64,000 nt of DNA. Origin: Gammaproteobacteria bacterium (GTDB lineage Bacteria > Pseudomonadota > Gammaproteobacteria > Pseudomonadales > JAUIET01). The stretch covers positions 134,900-198,899 of the forward strand of contig JAUIHW010000001.1 of NCBI GenBank assembly GCA_030431775.1. Reading direction: 5' to 3'. The notes under the pieces are model-generated. The model did not search any database. It saw only the letters and a program-made list of their open reading frames with translations, and was not told where the DNA came from. The translations under genes and the position numbers were made by a program. How positions within the stretch are numbered: position 1 is the first letter of the stretch; every line of letters begins with the position of its first letter. Below are positions 24,825 through 32,675 of this stretch, piece by piece.

Positions 24825-26228
24825 ATGATGAGCCTTGAGCCCGCCGCGACCGTCGGCAACGTCCAATGGGACCCACTACTTCTCGCACGTTACGATGTTC
24901 GCGGGCCGCGCTACACCTCTTACCCAGGTGCCCAGACATTTAATGATCAATACGATCTTCATGATTACCACGATCAGTTGCGCGCAACCGGCAAGTTGGC
25001 CGAGCCACTGGCGCTGTATGTTCACATACCTTTCTGTGAAGACATCTGCTACTACTGTGCTTGCAATAAAATTGTGACTCGTGATCGCTCCCAGGGGCAG
25101 ACATACCTGCGCTATTTGGCAAAAGAGGCGCGCTTGCTCAGTAGCGAATTGTCGACGGACCGGGAAGTTAACAGCCTGCATCTTGGTGGTGGTTCTCCTA
25201 ATTTTCTCGATATGGGCGAGCTCACAGAGCTGATGTTTTACCTTGGCAACCAGTTCAACTTAAGCAAGAAGCCTGAGCGTGAATTCAGCATTGAAATAGA
25301 TCCACGCCGAATATCCACCGATACTCTGGGTTTGCTGTATGGCCTGGGATTTAACCGCCTCAGTATTGGTGTTCAGGACTTCAGTCCGGTTGTACAAAAA
25401 GCGATTAATCGTTTTCAGAGCGTGGAAAAAGTTGCTGCACTGACTGAAGCCGCCAGAGACTATGGCTTTGAGTCCATTAATTACGACCTTATGTATGGTT
25501 TGCCCGAACAAACCGCGTCACGATTCGAGACGACGCTGGACCGGGTGACCGAGCTGGCGCCGGATCGAATCGCGCTGTACAACTACGCACACCTGCCGCA
25601 GCGCTTTCCTTCACAACGCGCGATTGATCGCTTGCAGTTGCCGCGCGCCGATGAAAAGCTGCAAACCCTGTGTGCCAGCTCGGCGCTGCTGCAGGCCAAT
25701 GGTTACCATTACATTGGCATGGATCATTTCGTCAACGAAAATGATGCCATGTACCGCGCAGCCAGAAACGGCAAGCTGCAACGCAATTTTCAGGGCTACT
25801 CGGTCAACCATGCGCCCCATACAGTTGCTCTGGGCGTGTCATCCATCAGCTCATTGCCAGACAGTTATTCGCAGAACATAAAAAGCCTGGATGACTATTA
25901 CGCGGCTCTGGACCGCTTGGAGCTGCCCTTGGCAGGTGGTCGTCGGCTGAGTCGTGACGACCATGTACGACGTGCCGTGATCAATAGTCTGATTTGCCAG
26001 CTGGTGGTTGATTTTAAAACGATTGAGAGCAGGTATCATATTGATTTTAAAGAGTATTTTGGCGAAGAGCTGGGCCGGCTGCACGCTCTGGCAGTTGACG
26101 GCTTAGTGGAGATTGGTGCGCGCAGTTTGCGGGTCACCGAGCGCGGGAGGTTGCTGTTACGCAATATCTGTATGCCGTTCGACGCTTATTTAAAACAGTC
26201 GCAGGCGACTTTTTCGAAAACAGTGTGA
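24825..26228 (+). CDS. hemN: Oxygen-independent coproporphyrinogen III oxidase
   Basis: Radical-SAM heme-biosynthesis enzyme of 467 residues. It converts coproporphyrinogen III to protoporphyrinogen IX without oxygen in the cytoplasm. The radical-SAM cluster motif CxxxCxxC is at Cys71, Cys75, Cys78, followed by the extra Cys80 of true HemN (HIPFCEDICYYCAC). Downstream GGGSPNFLD, EIDPRR, GVQDFSP and INYDLMYGLPEQT match HemN rather than HemW, as does the length. The start is ATG 24825, with a second ATG directly after it. Adjacent to anr, as in Pseudomonas, and preceded by an Anr box. Confidence 0.96.
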   Translation: MMSLEPAATVGNVQWDPLLLARYDVRGPRYTSYPGAQTFNDQYDLHDYHDQLRATGKLAEPLALYVHIPFCEDICYYCACNKIVTRDRSQGQTYLRYLAKEARLLSSELSTDREVNSLHLGGGSPNFLDMGELTELMFYLGNQFNLSKKPEREFSIEIDPRRISTDTLGLLYGLGFNRLSIGVQDFSPVVQKAINRFQSVEKVAALTEAARDYGFESINYDLMYGLPEQTASRFETTLDRVTELAPDRIALYNYAHLPQRFPSQRAIDRLQLPRADEKLQTLCASSALLQANGYHYIGMDHFVNENDAMYRAARNGKLQRNFQGYSVNHAPHTVALGVSSISSLPDSYSQNIKSLDDYYAALDRLELPLAGGRRLSRDDHVRRAVINSLICQLVVDFKTIESRYHIDFKEYFGEELGRLHALAVDGLVEIGARSLRVTERGRLLLRNICMPFDAYLKQSQATFSKTV

Positions 26229-26247
26229 CTGCTGGGCGCTGCCGGAA

Positions 26248-26275
26248 TTGACCGCGGCTGTGGTCACTCTATAAT
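26248..26275 (+). promoter_or_regulatory. Sigma-70-type promoter of anr
   Basis: TTGACC (26248-26253), 16-base spacer, TATAAT (26270-26275): five of six and six of six consensus matches. It lies 68 bases before the anr ATG. No FNR box is visible in this promoter, so anr may be expressed constitutively. Confidence 0.75.
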
Positions 26276-26343
26276 ATCTCCCACCGAGCGGCGATACGCC
26301 AGCTCGATATTCCATTGTGTGTCGGTGAATTAAAGGAAGTCGT

Positions 26344-27075
26344 ATGCTGCCTGAAGAACAGCGCTGTCCGCACAACGAGCAGGTCAATTGTGCCAACTGC
26401 CGTCTCAACAGCATTTGCCTGCCACTGGCCATTGCCGATGATGACATTATCAAACTCGATGAAATTGTGCAGCGTGGCAAGCCTCTGCACAAAGGGGATA
26501 AGCTGTACCGTCAGGGCAGCGATTTCCGCTCTGTTTATGCAGTGCGCTCCGGCGCTATCAAGGCCTACAGCGTGTCGCCCAGTGGTGAAGAGCAGGTAAC
26601 CGGGTTTTATCTGCCCGGTGAGATCCTCGGAGTCGACGGCATCAGCTCGCACCGCTACAGCAGCACCGCCGTTGCGCTGGACACCTCTGCGGTTTGCGAA
26701 ATTCCATTCGAGCAACTGGAGTCGCTCAGCCTGCAATTGCCGAAATTACAGCGCCACTTTTTTCAATTGATGAGTCGCGAGATCACCGACGATCAAAAAC
26801 TGCTGACCCTGGTGAGCAAAAATTCGGCAGAAGAGCGAGTGGCTTCTTTTCTGCTGAGCATGTCCGCCAGGCATACCCGACGTCAGCTGTCAGAGCAACG
26901 CTTTCACCTGCCAATGTCCCGTCAGGACATCGGCAACTTTCTGGGTTTGACCATTGAAACAGTCAGCCGGGTTCTGGGACGGTTCAAGAAAAATCTGTTG
27001 ATTGAAGTGGACGGCAGAGACCTTTTTATTGCCGACCTGGATGGCCTGCGCGCGGTGGCACGGGTAAACCACTGA
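26344..27075 (+). CDS. anr: Fnr/Anr-type oxygen-sensing transcriptional regulator
   Basis: Crp/Fnr-family regulator of 243 residues. Cys16, Cys19, Cys25 and Cys118 occupy the spacing of the four [4Fe-4S] ligands of E. coli Fnr, so it should sense oxygen through a labile cluster. A cyclic-nucleotide-like beta-roll (SGAIKAYSVSPSGEEQVTGFYLPGE) and a dimerisation helix follow. The winged helix-turn-helix (MSRQDIGNFLGLTIETVSRVLGRF) carries the E-x-x-S-R recognition residues that read TTGAT half-sites. All four Anr boxes found in the window fit this recognition helix. It lies 115 bases downstream of hemN with its own promoter. Length and cysteines are those of a functional protein. Confidence 0.95.
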   Translation: MLPEEQRCPHNEQVNCANCRLNSICLPLAIADDDIIKLDEIVQRGKPLHKGDKLYRQGSDFRSVYAVRSGAIKAYSVSPSGEEQVTGFYLPGEILGVDGISSHRYSSTAVALDTSAVCEIPFEQLESLSLQLPKLQRHFFQLMSREITDDQKLLTLVSKNSAEERVASFLLSMSARHTRRQLSEQRFHLPMSRQDIGNFLGLTIETVSRVLGRFKKNLLIEVDGRDLFIADLDGLRAVARVNH

Positions 27076-27092
27076 ACAATTCCTTTGGCATT

Positions 27093-27134
27093 TTGATCTG
27101 CGTCAAGGCTGCAGAATCAAACGGCATATACACT
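27093..27134 (+). promoter_or_regulatory. Anr/FNR box and promoter of the Yip1-ccoNOQP operon
   Basis: TTGAT-CTGC-GTCAA at 27093-27106 is a one-mismatch FNR box centred at 27099.5. A -10-like TATACA/TACACT lies at 27127-27134, at class II distance. The cco genes start 0.7 kb further on, with a 48-base gap after the Yip1 gene and no other strong promoter seen, so this box probably drives the oxidase operon. Confidence 0.82.
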
Positions 27135-27163
27135 GTTCTTCGTTCCATTTGGTGAATAAAAAA

Positions 27164-27766
27164 ATGTTTGCGGCAAATCCTCTTGGTTTTCTCTTTACCC
27201 CGTTAAAACAATGGCAAGCGCTGGCGGATAAGCCCTTATCCAGCTTCGGCGCTTATCTGCTCTATCCGCTGATCATGGCGGTATTCCCTTGTATTGCGTG
27301 GTATTACGGGATCACCGAAGTGGGGTGGCGGGTTGCCGGTGGTGATGCCGTGAAATTAACCCCGGACAGTGCGTTGGCCATTATTATTCTTTTCTACTTC
27401 ACCATGCTGGGAGCGGTGGTCGTTATTGGTTATCTGACTCACTGGATGTCGCAAACCTACGGTGCAGAGACGAATATTGCCAAAGGAATCAGCCTCGTGG
27501 GGTTTGTCAGTACACCATTGTTTCTCGCCGGGCTGGTTGGTTTTTATCCGGTTCTGTGGATTGATTTGCTGGTCGGTATCGTTGCCGTTAGCTGGTCACT
27601 GTATTTGTTGTATGTTGGCGTGCCGATTGTCATGAAGCAGCCCAAAGAACGTGGGTTTCTGTATTCCAGCGCCATCGTTGGCGTGGCCCTGGTGATGCTT
27701 ATCTGCATTATGGTCGGCAGTGTCATTGTCTGGGACTTCGGCGCTGCACCGGTTTTTACTGACTGA
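27164..27766 (+). CDS. Yip1-family integral membrane protein
   Basis: Membrane protein of 200 residues with about five hydrophobic segments (including YLLYPLIMAVFPCIAWYYGI, ALAIIILFYFTMLGAVVVIGY and the C-terminal VALVMLICIMVGSVIVW). The N-terminal FAANPLGFLFTPLKQWQAL and the conserved YLTHW/YGAETNIAKGISLVGFVSTPL region are typical of the YIP1 superfamily in bacteria. ATG 27164 is chosen because GGTGA lies eight bases before it; GTG 27152 is an alternative. Function of bacterial Yip1 proteins is unknown. Its place directly behind an Anr box and ahead of ccoN suggests a membrane role linked to cbb3 oxidase or microaerobic growth (inference). Confidence 0.75.
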   Translation: MFAANPLGFLFTPLKQWQALADKPLSSFGAYLLYPLIMAVFPCIAWYYGITEVGWRVAGGDAVKLTPDSALAIIILFYFTMLGAVVVIGYLTHWMSQTYGAETNIAKGISLVGFVSTPLFLAGLVGFYPVLWIDLLVGIVAVSWSLYLLYVGVPIVMKQPKERGFLYSSAIVGVALVMLICIMVGSVIVWDFGAAPVFTD

Positions 27767-27814
27767 TTCAACGATAGCACAAGGTTTATCGTTTCGTACT
27801 TTCAAGGGGTTTCT

Positions 27815-29299
27815 ATGTCGAATGTAAGCACAGCGGAGCAGCAGCGCGACTTTGAAGTGTATAACTACGAGGTGGTGCGCCGCTTCACCATCATGACAGT
27901 CGCGTTCGGCATTATCGGCATGGCCGTTGGGGTTTATCTCGCCGCGCTGATGATCTGGCCGGGTATCAGCATGGAGATACCCTGGCTGAGTTTTGGTCGT
28001 CTCCGGCCGCTGCACACCAATGCAGTAATTTTTGCTTTCGGCGGCTCGGCGCTATTTGCGTCGTCACTGTTTGTGGTACAGCGAACCTGTCAGGTGCGCC
28101 TGATATCAGATGGCCTTGCGAGTGTCGTATTCTGGGGCTGGATGCTGGTCATTGCCAGCGCGGTTGTCACCCTGCCACTGGGCATCACTACCAGCAAGGA
28201 ATATGCCGAGCTTGAGTGGCCAATCGACCTTTTGATTACTGTCGTTTGGGTGCTGTACGCCATCTTGTATTTCGGCACCATCATGAAACGTAAGGTGGCA
28301 CACATTTACGTCGCCAACTGGTTTTTTGGTGCCTTTATCGTTACTGTCGCCGTGCTGCATATTCTGAACAGTCTTGCAATTCCCGTGCATCTTGGTAAGT
28401 CCTATCCGGTGTATTCCGGGGCGGTCGATGCCATGGTGCAGTGGTGGTATGGCCACAATGCTGTGGGCTTCTTCCTGACGGCCGGCTTCCTGGGCATGAT
28501 GTATTACTTCGTCCCTAAACAGGCAGAGCGGCCCGTGTACTCTTACCGGCTGTCCATTGTGCATTTCTGGGCGCTGGTCGCTGTCTATATCTGGGCTGGC
28601 CCACACCATCTACACTACACGGCCTTGCCGGATTGGGCGCAAAGCCTGGGCATGGTTATGTCGCTAATATTGTTGGCACCCAGCTGGGGCGGCATGATTA
28701 ATGGCATCATGACCCTCAGTGGCGCCTGGCATAAGCTGCGTACCGACCCCATTATACGTTTTCTAATCGTGTCGCTGTCTTTCTACGGTATGTCAACGTT
28801 TGAAGGCCCAATGATGTCGATCAAAACGGTGAACGCACTGTCGCACTACACCGACTGGACCATTGGCCATGTGCACTCCGGTGCTTTGGGTTGGGTAGCG
28901 ATGATCTCCATTGGCGCTATTTATTATCTGGTGCCGATACTGTTCGGTCGCAAGCAAATGTACAGCATCGTCTGGATCAACTGGCATTTCTGGATGTCCA
29001 CGATCGGCACGGTACTGTACATCGCATCCATGTGGGTGAACGGCATCGTGCAGGGCCTGATGTGGCGTGCCTACAACGCCGATGGCACCCTGACCTACAG
29101 TTTCGCCGAGAGTATTCAGGCCAGTTATCCCGGCTATCTGGTCCGCTTTATTGGAGGTTTTATCTTCCTGGCAGGTATGTTTTTGATGGCCTGGAATGTC
29201 TACAAGACAATCCGCGAAGAGGGTGTACGTGATTGGGCGCCAAGCGAGCCGCCAAGCGAGCCTGCGACGGGTGCGACTGTTCAAGGAGCTGCAGCATGA
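27815..29299 (+). CDS. ccoN: Cytochrome c oxidase cbb3-type, catalytic subunit I
   Basis: Twelve-helix heme-copper oxidase subunit of 494 residues, with AAGGGG before ATG 27815. It holds heme b, heme b3 and CuB and reduces O2 to water with high affinity in the inner membrane. Visible ligand regions include [37 protein letters not shown] and [10 protein letters not shown]. The C-terminal cytosolic tail carries a direct 12-base duplication encoding PSEP twice. The stop overlaps ccoO. First of the four oxidase structural genes. Confidence 0.97.
   Translation: MSNVSTAEQQRDFEVYNYEVVRRFTIMTVAFGIIGMAVGVYLAALMIWPGISMEIPWLSFGRLRPLHTNAVIFAFGGSALFASSLFVVQRTCQVRLISDGLASVVFWGWMLVIASAVVTLPLGITTSKEYAELEWPIDLLITVVWVLYAILYFGTIMKRKVAHIYVANWFFGAFIVTVAVLHILNSLAIPVHLGKSYPVYSGAVDAMVQWWYGHNAVGFFLTAGFLGMMYYFVPKQAERPVYSYRLSIVHFWALVAVYIWAGPHHLHYTALPDWAQSLGMVMSLILLAPSWGGMINGIMTLSGAWHKLRTDPIIRFLIVSLSFYGMSTFEGPMMSIKTVNALSHYTDWTIGHVHSGALGWVAMISIGAIYYLVPILFGRKQMYSIVWINWHFWMSTIGTVLYIASMWVNGIVQGLMWRAYNADGTLTYSFAESIQASYPGYLVRFIGGFIFLAGMFLMAWNVYKTIREEGVRDWAPSEPPSEPATGATVQGAAA
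29239..29262 (+). repeat. Tandem 12-bp duplication within the 3' end of ccoN
   Basis: GCCAAGCGAGCC is present twice in direct succession, in frame, giving a repeated Pro-Ser-Glu-Pro in the non-conserved tail of CcoN. It is probably a replication-slippage product. Confidence 0.8.
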
Positions 29300-29901
29300 A
29301 CCATGAGATTCTTGAAAAAAACGTTGGCTTGATGATTCTGTTCATCATCATCGCCATCAGCTTTGGTACGCTGGTAGAACTGGTTCCCCTGATGATTGAG
29401 CGTCAGACCAATGAACCGGCTGAAGGCCTGGAACCAATCGCTGCGCTGCCATTGGAAGGTCGTGACATATACATCCGCGAGGGCTGCAATAACTGTCATT
29501 CGCAAATGGTACGAACTCTGCGTTCTGATGTAGAGCGCTTCGGCCATTATTCGACTGCGAATGAACTGGTCTACAACCATCCGCACCTCTGGGGAAGCAA
29601 ACGCACTGGGCCTGACCTGGCCAGAGTGGGTGGGCGCTACAGCGATGACTGGCACCGGTTGCATTTCTATAACCCGAGAGATGTCGTGCCCGAGTCCAAT
29701 ATGCCGGCTTATCCCTGGCTGTTTGAGCGCGAGCTAAGCGGTGAGCACACGGCCGCCAAGATGGAAGCCCTGCGGGCCGTCGGTGTGCCCTACACGGATG
29801 AAGACATTGCGACGGCGGCTGAAAAGGTTGCCGGTAAAACTGAAATCGACGCGTTAATCGCCTATATACAGCAGCTTGGGCTGTTGTACCCACGAAGCTG
29901 A
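29296..29901 (+). CDS. ccoO: Cytochrome c oxidase cbb3-type, mono-heme subunit II
   Basis: Membrane-anchored cytochrome c of 201 residues. The track ORF starts upstream inside ccoN; ATG 29296 has AAGGAG before it and a four-base overlap with the ccoN stop. One N-terminal membrane helix ([19 protein letters not shown]) is followed by a periplasmic domain with the heme c motif CNNCH (Cys64, Cys67, His68). SNMPAYPWL supplies the methionine ligand. It passes electrons from CcoP to CcoN. Length and motifs are complete. Confidence 0.96.
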   Translation: MNHEILEKNVGLMILFIIIAISFGTLVELVPLMIERQTNEPAEGLEPIAALPLEGRDIYIREGCNNCHSQMVRTLRSDVERFGHYSTANELVYNHPHLWGSKRTGPDLARVGGRYSDDWHRLHFYNPRDVVPESNMPAYPWLFERELSGEHTAAKMEALRAVGVPYTDEDIATAAEKVAGKTEIDALIAYIQQLGLLYPRS

Positions 29902-29913
29902 CCAGGGGGCAGA

Positions 29914-30117
29914 ATGGAAATTGCAAGCTTACGAGCCTTTGCGACACTACTGATATTCATCGCGTTTATTGCCTTGTGTTTCGTAGTGTTCAGCCGCAAG
30001 CGCAAGGCTTTCTATGAGAAAGCCGGTAACCTGCCCTTTGAGGAAAACCCCGACCTGGATCCTTTTGGCCAGGAAGGCGATGCGGCAAGATCAAACCATG
30101 ATGGAGGCAAACAGTGA
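29914..30117 (+). CDS. ccoQ: Cytochrome c oxidase cbb3-type, small subunit CcoQ
   Basis: Small membrane protein of 67 residues between ccoO and ccoP. One hydrophobic helix (FATLLIFIAFIALCFVVF) is followed by the basic motif SRKRKAFYEKA and an acidic tail (LPFEENPD), typical of CcoQ/FixQ. CcoQ stabilises the assembled oxidase, especially in oxygen. Its end overlaps the ccoP start by four bases. Confidence 0.92.
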   Translation: MEIASLRAFATLLIFIAFIALCFVVFSRKRKAFYEKAGNLPFEENPDLDPFGQEGDAARSNHDGGKQ

Positions 30118-31028
30118 GCGGATTTTCGAATGCATGGATTATTATCCTGACGGTCGTCACGATTGTCCTGTTAGTCTGGTTGTCTTTTGCGACCCGCAAA
30201 ATAAAGAACCCTCGGGACGATAACACCACCGGCCACGTGTATGACGGCATCGTTGAAGAAGACAATCCGCTGCCGGCGTGGTGGTTTTCCATGTTCATGC
30301 TGACCATCGTATTTGGTGTGGGTTATCTTCTCGTCTATCCGGGGCTGGGGAACTACAAAGGCATGCTCAACTGGACGTCGGTGGATCAACTGGAGCGCAG
30401 CCAACAGCAGGTGGCGGATTCCTTTCAGGCCAGTATTCAGCAGTTTTCCGGCATGAGTATTGAAGAGATGGCTGGTAATGACAAGGCCAATAGTATGGGC
30501 CGCCGTTTGTTCACTACCAACTGTTCGGTCTGTCATGGTCGCGAAGGGCAGGGTGGCTTTGGCTTCCCTAATCTCGCCGACAGCGAATGGCAGTGGGGTG
30601 GCAGCATAGATCAGATCATGCACTCGATTGTAAAAGGCCGTCAGGCTGTTATGGCGCCCTGGGCTCAGGTGTTAGGGGCAGAGAACTTACCTAAAGTGGT
30701 TACCTATGTGCGGCATATTGCTGGCCTGGAACCGGACGCTGACGCTGCCACTGTGGAGGCCGGCAAGCAACAGTTTTCCACCTATTGTGTGGCCTGTCAT
30801 GGCCCAGATGCCACCGGCAATCCGGTCTTTGGCGCACCTTCCCTAGTGGATGATGTTTGGTTGTACGGCAACAGCCGTGCGGAAATACAGGTCAGCATCA
30901 GTGCCGGTCGTAACGGCCAGATGCCAGCGCACGAAGAACTACTCAGTCAGGACAAAATAAATTTAATTGCCGCCTACGTGTTAAGTCTGTCATCTGACAA
31001 ACCAGCAGCGGCAATCGATGAAGGATAG
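30114..31028 (+). CDS. ccoP: Cytochrome c oxidase cbb3-type, di-heme subunit III
   Basis: Di-heme membrane cytochrome c of 304 residues, start GTG 30114. Two N-terminal membrane helices surround YDGIVEEDNPLPAWW, the diagnostic CcoP N-terminal signature. Two heme c sites follow: CSVCH (Cys137, Cys140) and CVACH (Cys225, Cys228). It accepts electrons from the bc1 complex through soluble cytochromes. The last 11 bases overlap ccoG, so assembly genes are translationally coupled to the structural genes. Confidence 0.96.
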   Translation: MSGFSNAWIIILTVVTIVLLVWLSFATRKIKNPRDDNTTGHVYDGIVEEDNPLPAWWFSMFMLTIVFGVGYLLVYPGLGNYKGMLNWTSVDQLERSQQQVADSFQASIQQFSGMSIEEMAGNDKANSMGRRLFTTNCSVCHGREGQGGFGFPNLADSEWQWGGSIDQIMHSIVKGRQAVMAPWAQVLGAENLPKVVTYVRHIAGLEPDADAATVEAGKQQFSTYCVACHGPDATGNPVFGAPSLVDDVWLYGNSRAEIQVSISAGRNGQMPAHEELLSQDKINLIAAYVLSLSSDKPAAAIDEG

Positions 31029-32445
31029 TCCGGAAAAGATACCAGTAGAGGAGTGGGCACCGGCTGAGGTTGCTGAGCTCGACCTGTACGAAAAGCGCGA
31101 GAAAATCTACACGCGCAAGATCGAGGGTTTTTATCAGAAGCTTCGCCAATACTCAGGTTGGCCGCTACTGCTGGGTTATTTCTGCATTCCCTGGTTGCAA
31201 TGGGATGACCGTCAGGCGGTACTGTTCGACCTGGTTAATCGCAAATTCTATATATTCGGTCTGACCATTTGGCCGCAGGATGTCTCGCTGCTTGGATTAA
31301 TATTGATTCTGGCGGCATTCGGCCTGTTTCTGGTGACATCTCTGTTCGGTCGGGTCTGGTGTGGTTACACCTGCCCGCAAACTGTCTGGACGGCCATTTT
31401 CATGTGGGTTGAGCAGAAAGTGGAGGGAACTCGAAACCAGCGAATCAAGTTGGATAAGGCGCCCTGGTCTGTCAACAAGTTTGCCCGCAAATTCTCCAAG
31501 CACGCCGCCTGGTTGCTGGTTGCCTTTGGTACTGGCTTCACATTTGTTGGCTATTTCACACCGGTTTACGACCTTGGCTGGCAGGTTTATTCCTTTTCCA
31601 TGCCGCTTACGCCGTTAAGCTGGGTGGTGTTCTTTACCCTTGCTACCTACATCAATGCCGGTTGGATGCGCGAGCAAGTCTGCAAGTACATGTGTCCGTA
31701 CGCAAGATTTCAGTCGGTGATGTTTGATGCGGACACGCTGATCGTGTCGTACAACGCGAAGCGCGGAGAGCCGCGGGGCTCGCGCAAACGAGCGGATGAC
31801 CATGCCGAGCTCGATCTGGGGGATTGCATTGATTGCAAAATGTGCGTGCAGGTTTGTCCTACCGGTATTGATATTCGCAACGGGCTGCAATACGAGTGCA
31901 TCGCCTGCGCATTGTGTGTTGATGCTTGCGATAGCATCATGGAGAAAATGAACTATCCGAAAGGGCTGATCAGCTATACCAGCGAGCGGGCACTGGCGAG
32001 CAGCGATTCCAATCAGGAGACAGCCCATTTTCTGCGCCCGAAGGTCTTTGTTTATGCGGGCGTGCTCTGCGTCATGCTGGCGGTTTTCGCGTATCGCTTT
32101 ACGTCTATTGAGAGTGTGGAGCTTGGTGTGATTCGCGACCGCCAGGCGGTTAATACGGCAACCACATCGGGTGTGGTGGAAAATCGCTATTTGATCAAGG
32201 TTGCCAATAAGCAGGAAATTGCCCGAGAGTTTGAGCTCGCGATAGAATCAACATCAGGGGCCGCCTTGAAAATTGTTGGTGCTGCCCAGCTTGCTGTACT
32301 GCCAGGAGAAGTGACCAGTTTCCGCGTGCGGGTTCAGGCTGCGGAAGAGGACGTGCCGAGCTTGGTGGTGCCAATTGAATTTGTGTTAACTGAAAAGGGC
32401 GAGCAGTACCGTCATGAAGCCCGCTTTGTTAAGGCCCAACGATGA
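31018..32445 (+). CDS. ccoG: cbb3 oxidase assembly protein, polyferredoxin-type copper reductase
   Basis: Membrane-bound polyferredoxin of 475 residues. Several membrane segments (for example LLGLILILAAFGLFLVTSLFG) carry paired Cys motifs WCGYTCPQTVW and CKYMCPYARFQ. A cytosolic dicluster ferredoxin domain follows (CIDCKMCVQVCP and CIACALCVDAC). After a further helix comes a C-terminal Ig-like periplasmic domain. CcoG is known to reduce copper(II) for CuB insertion into CcoN. Coupled to ccoP upstream and fixH downstream by overlaps. Confidence 0.95.
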   Translation: MKDSPEKIPVEEWAPAEVAELDLYEKREKIYTRKIEGFYQKLRQYSGWPLLLGYFCIPWLQWDDRQAVLFDLVNRKFYIFGLTIWPQDVSLLGLILILAAFGLFLVTSLFGRVWCGYTCPQTVWTAIFMWVEQKVEGTRNQRIKLDKAPWSVNKFARKFSKHAAWLLVAFGTGFTFVGYFTPVYDLGWQVYSFSMPLTPLSWVVFFTLATYINAGWMREQVCKYMCPYARFQSVMFDADTLIVSYNAKRGEPRGSRKRADDHAELDLGDCIDCKMCVQVCPTGIDIRNGLQYECIACALCVDACDSIMEKMNYPKGLISYTSERALASSDSNQETAHFLRPKVFVYAGVLCVMLAVFAYRFTSIESVELGVIRDRQAVNTATTSGVVENRYLIKVANKQEIAREFELAIESTSGAALKIVGAAQLAVLPGEVTSFRVRVQAAEEDVPSLVVPIEFVLTEKGEQYRHEARFVKAQR

Positions 32446-32675
32446 ACGAGCCGAAGCCTTGGTATAAGGAGTTTTGGCCGTGGTTTATCATTGGCCTGCT
32501 GGGCAGTGTTGTACTTGCATCCCTGGTCACCGTTGTCATCGCCTTCCGCTATGCCGACGAGCCAATCTCCGGAAATTACCGTAAGCAGGGTCTTGCCATC
32601 ATGGAAACGAAAGAGCCGCAGGAAGACGCTGCTCAACAGTCTGGCGGTGAACGGCTCAGTCCGGAGGCACGGTGA
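32442..32675 (+). CDS. ccoH: Short FixH/CcoH-type cbb3 assembly protein
   Basis: Protein of 77 residues with the CcoH/FixH N-terminus: PWYKEFWPWFIIGLL, one membrane helix, then FRYADEPISGNYRKQGLAI, matching the family's conserved membrane-proximal segment. Typical FixH proteins are about twice this length and continue into a periplasmic Ig-like domain, which is absent. The stop overlaps the ccoI start by four bases, so no frameshifted remainder is available downstream. It may be a natural short form. The family assignment is good and activity as a full FixH uncertain. Confidence 0.8.
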   Translation: MNEPKPWYKEFWPWFIIGLLGSVVLASLVTVVIAFRYADEPISGNYRKQGLAIMETKEPQEDAAQQSGGERLSPEAR

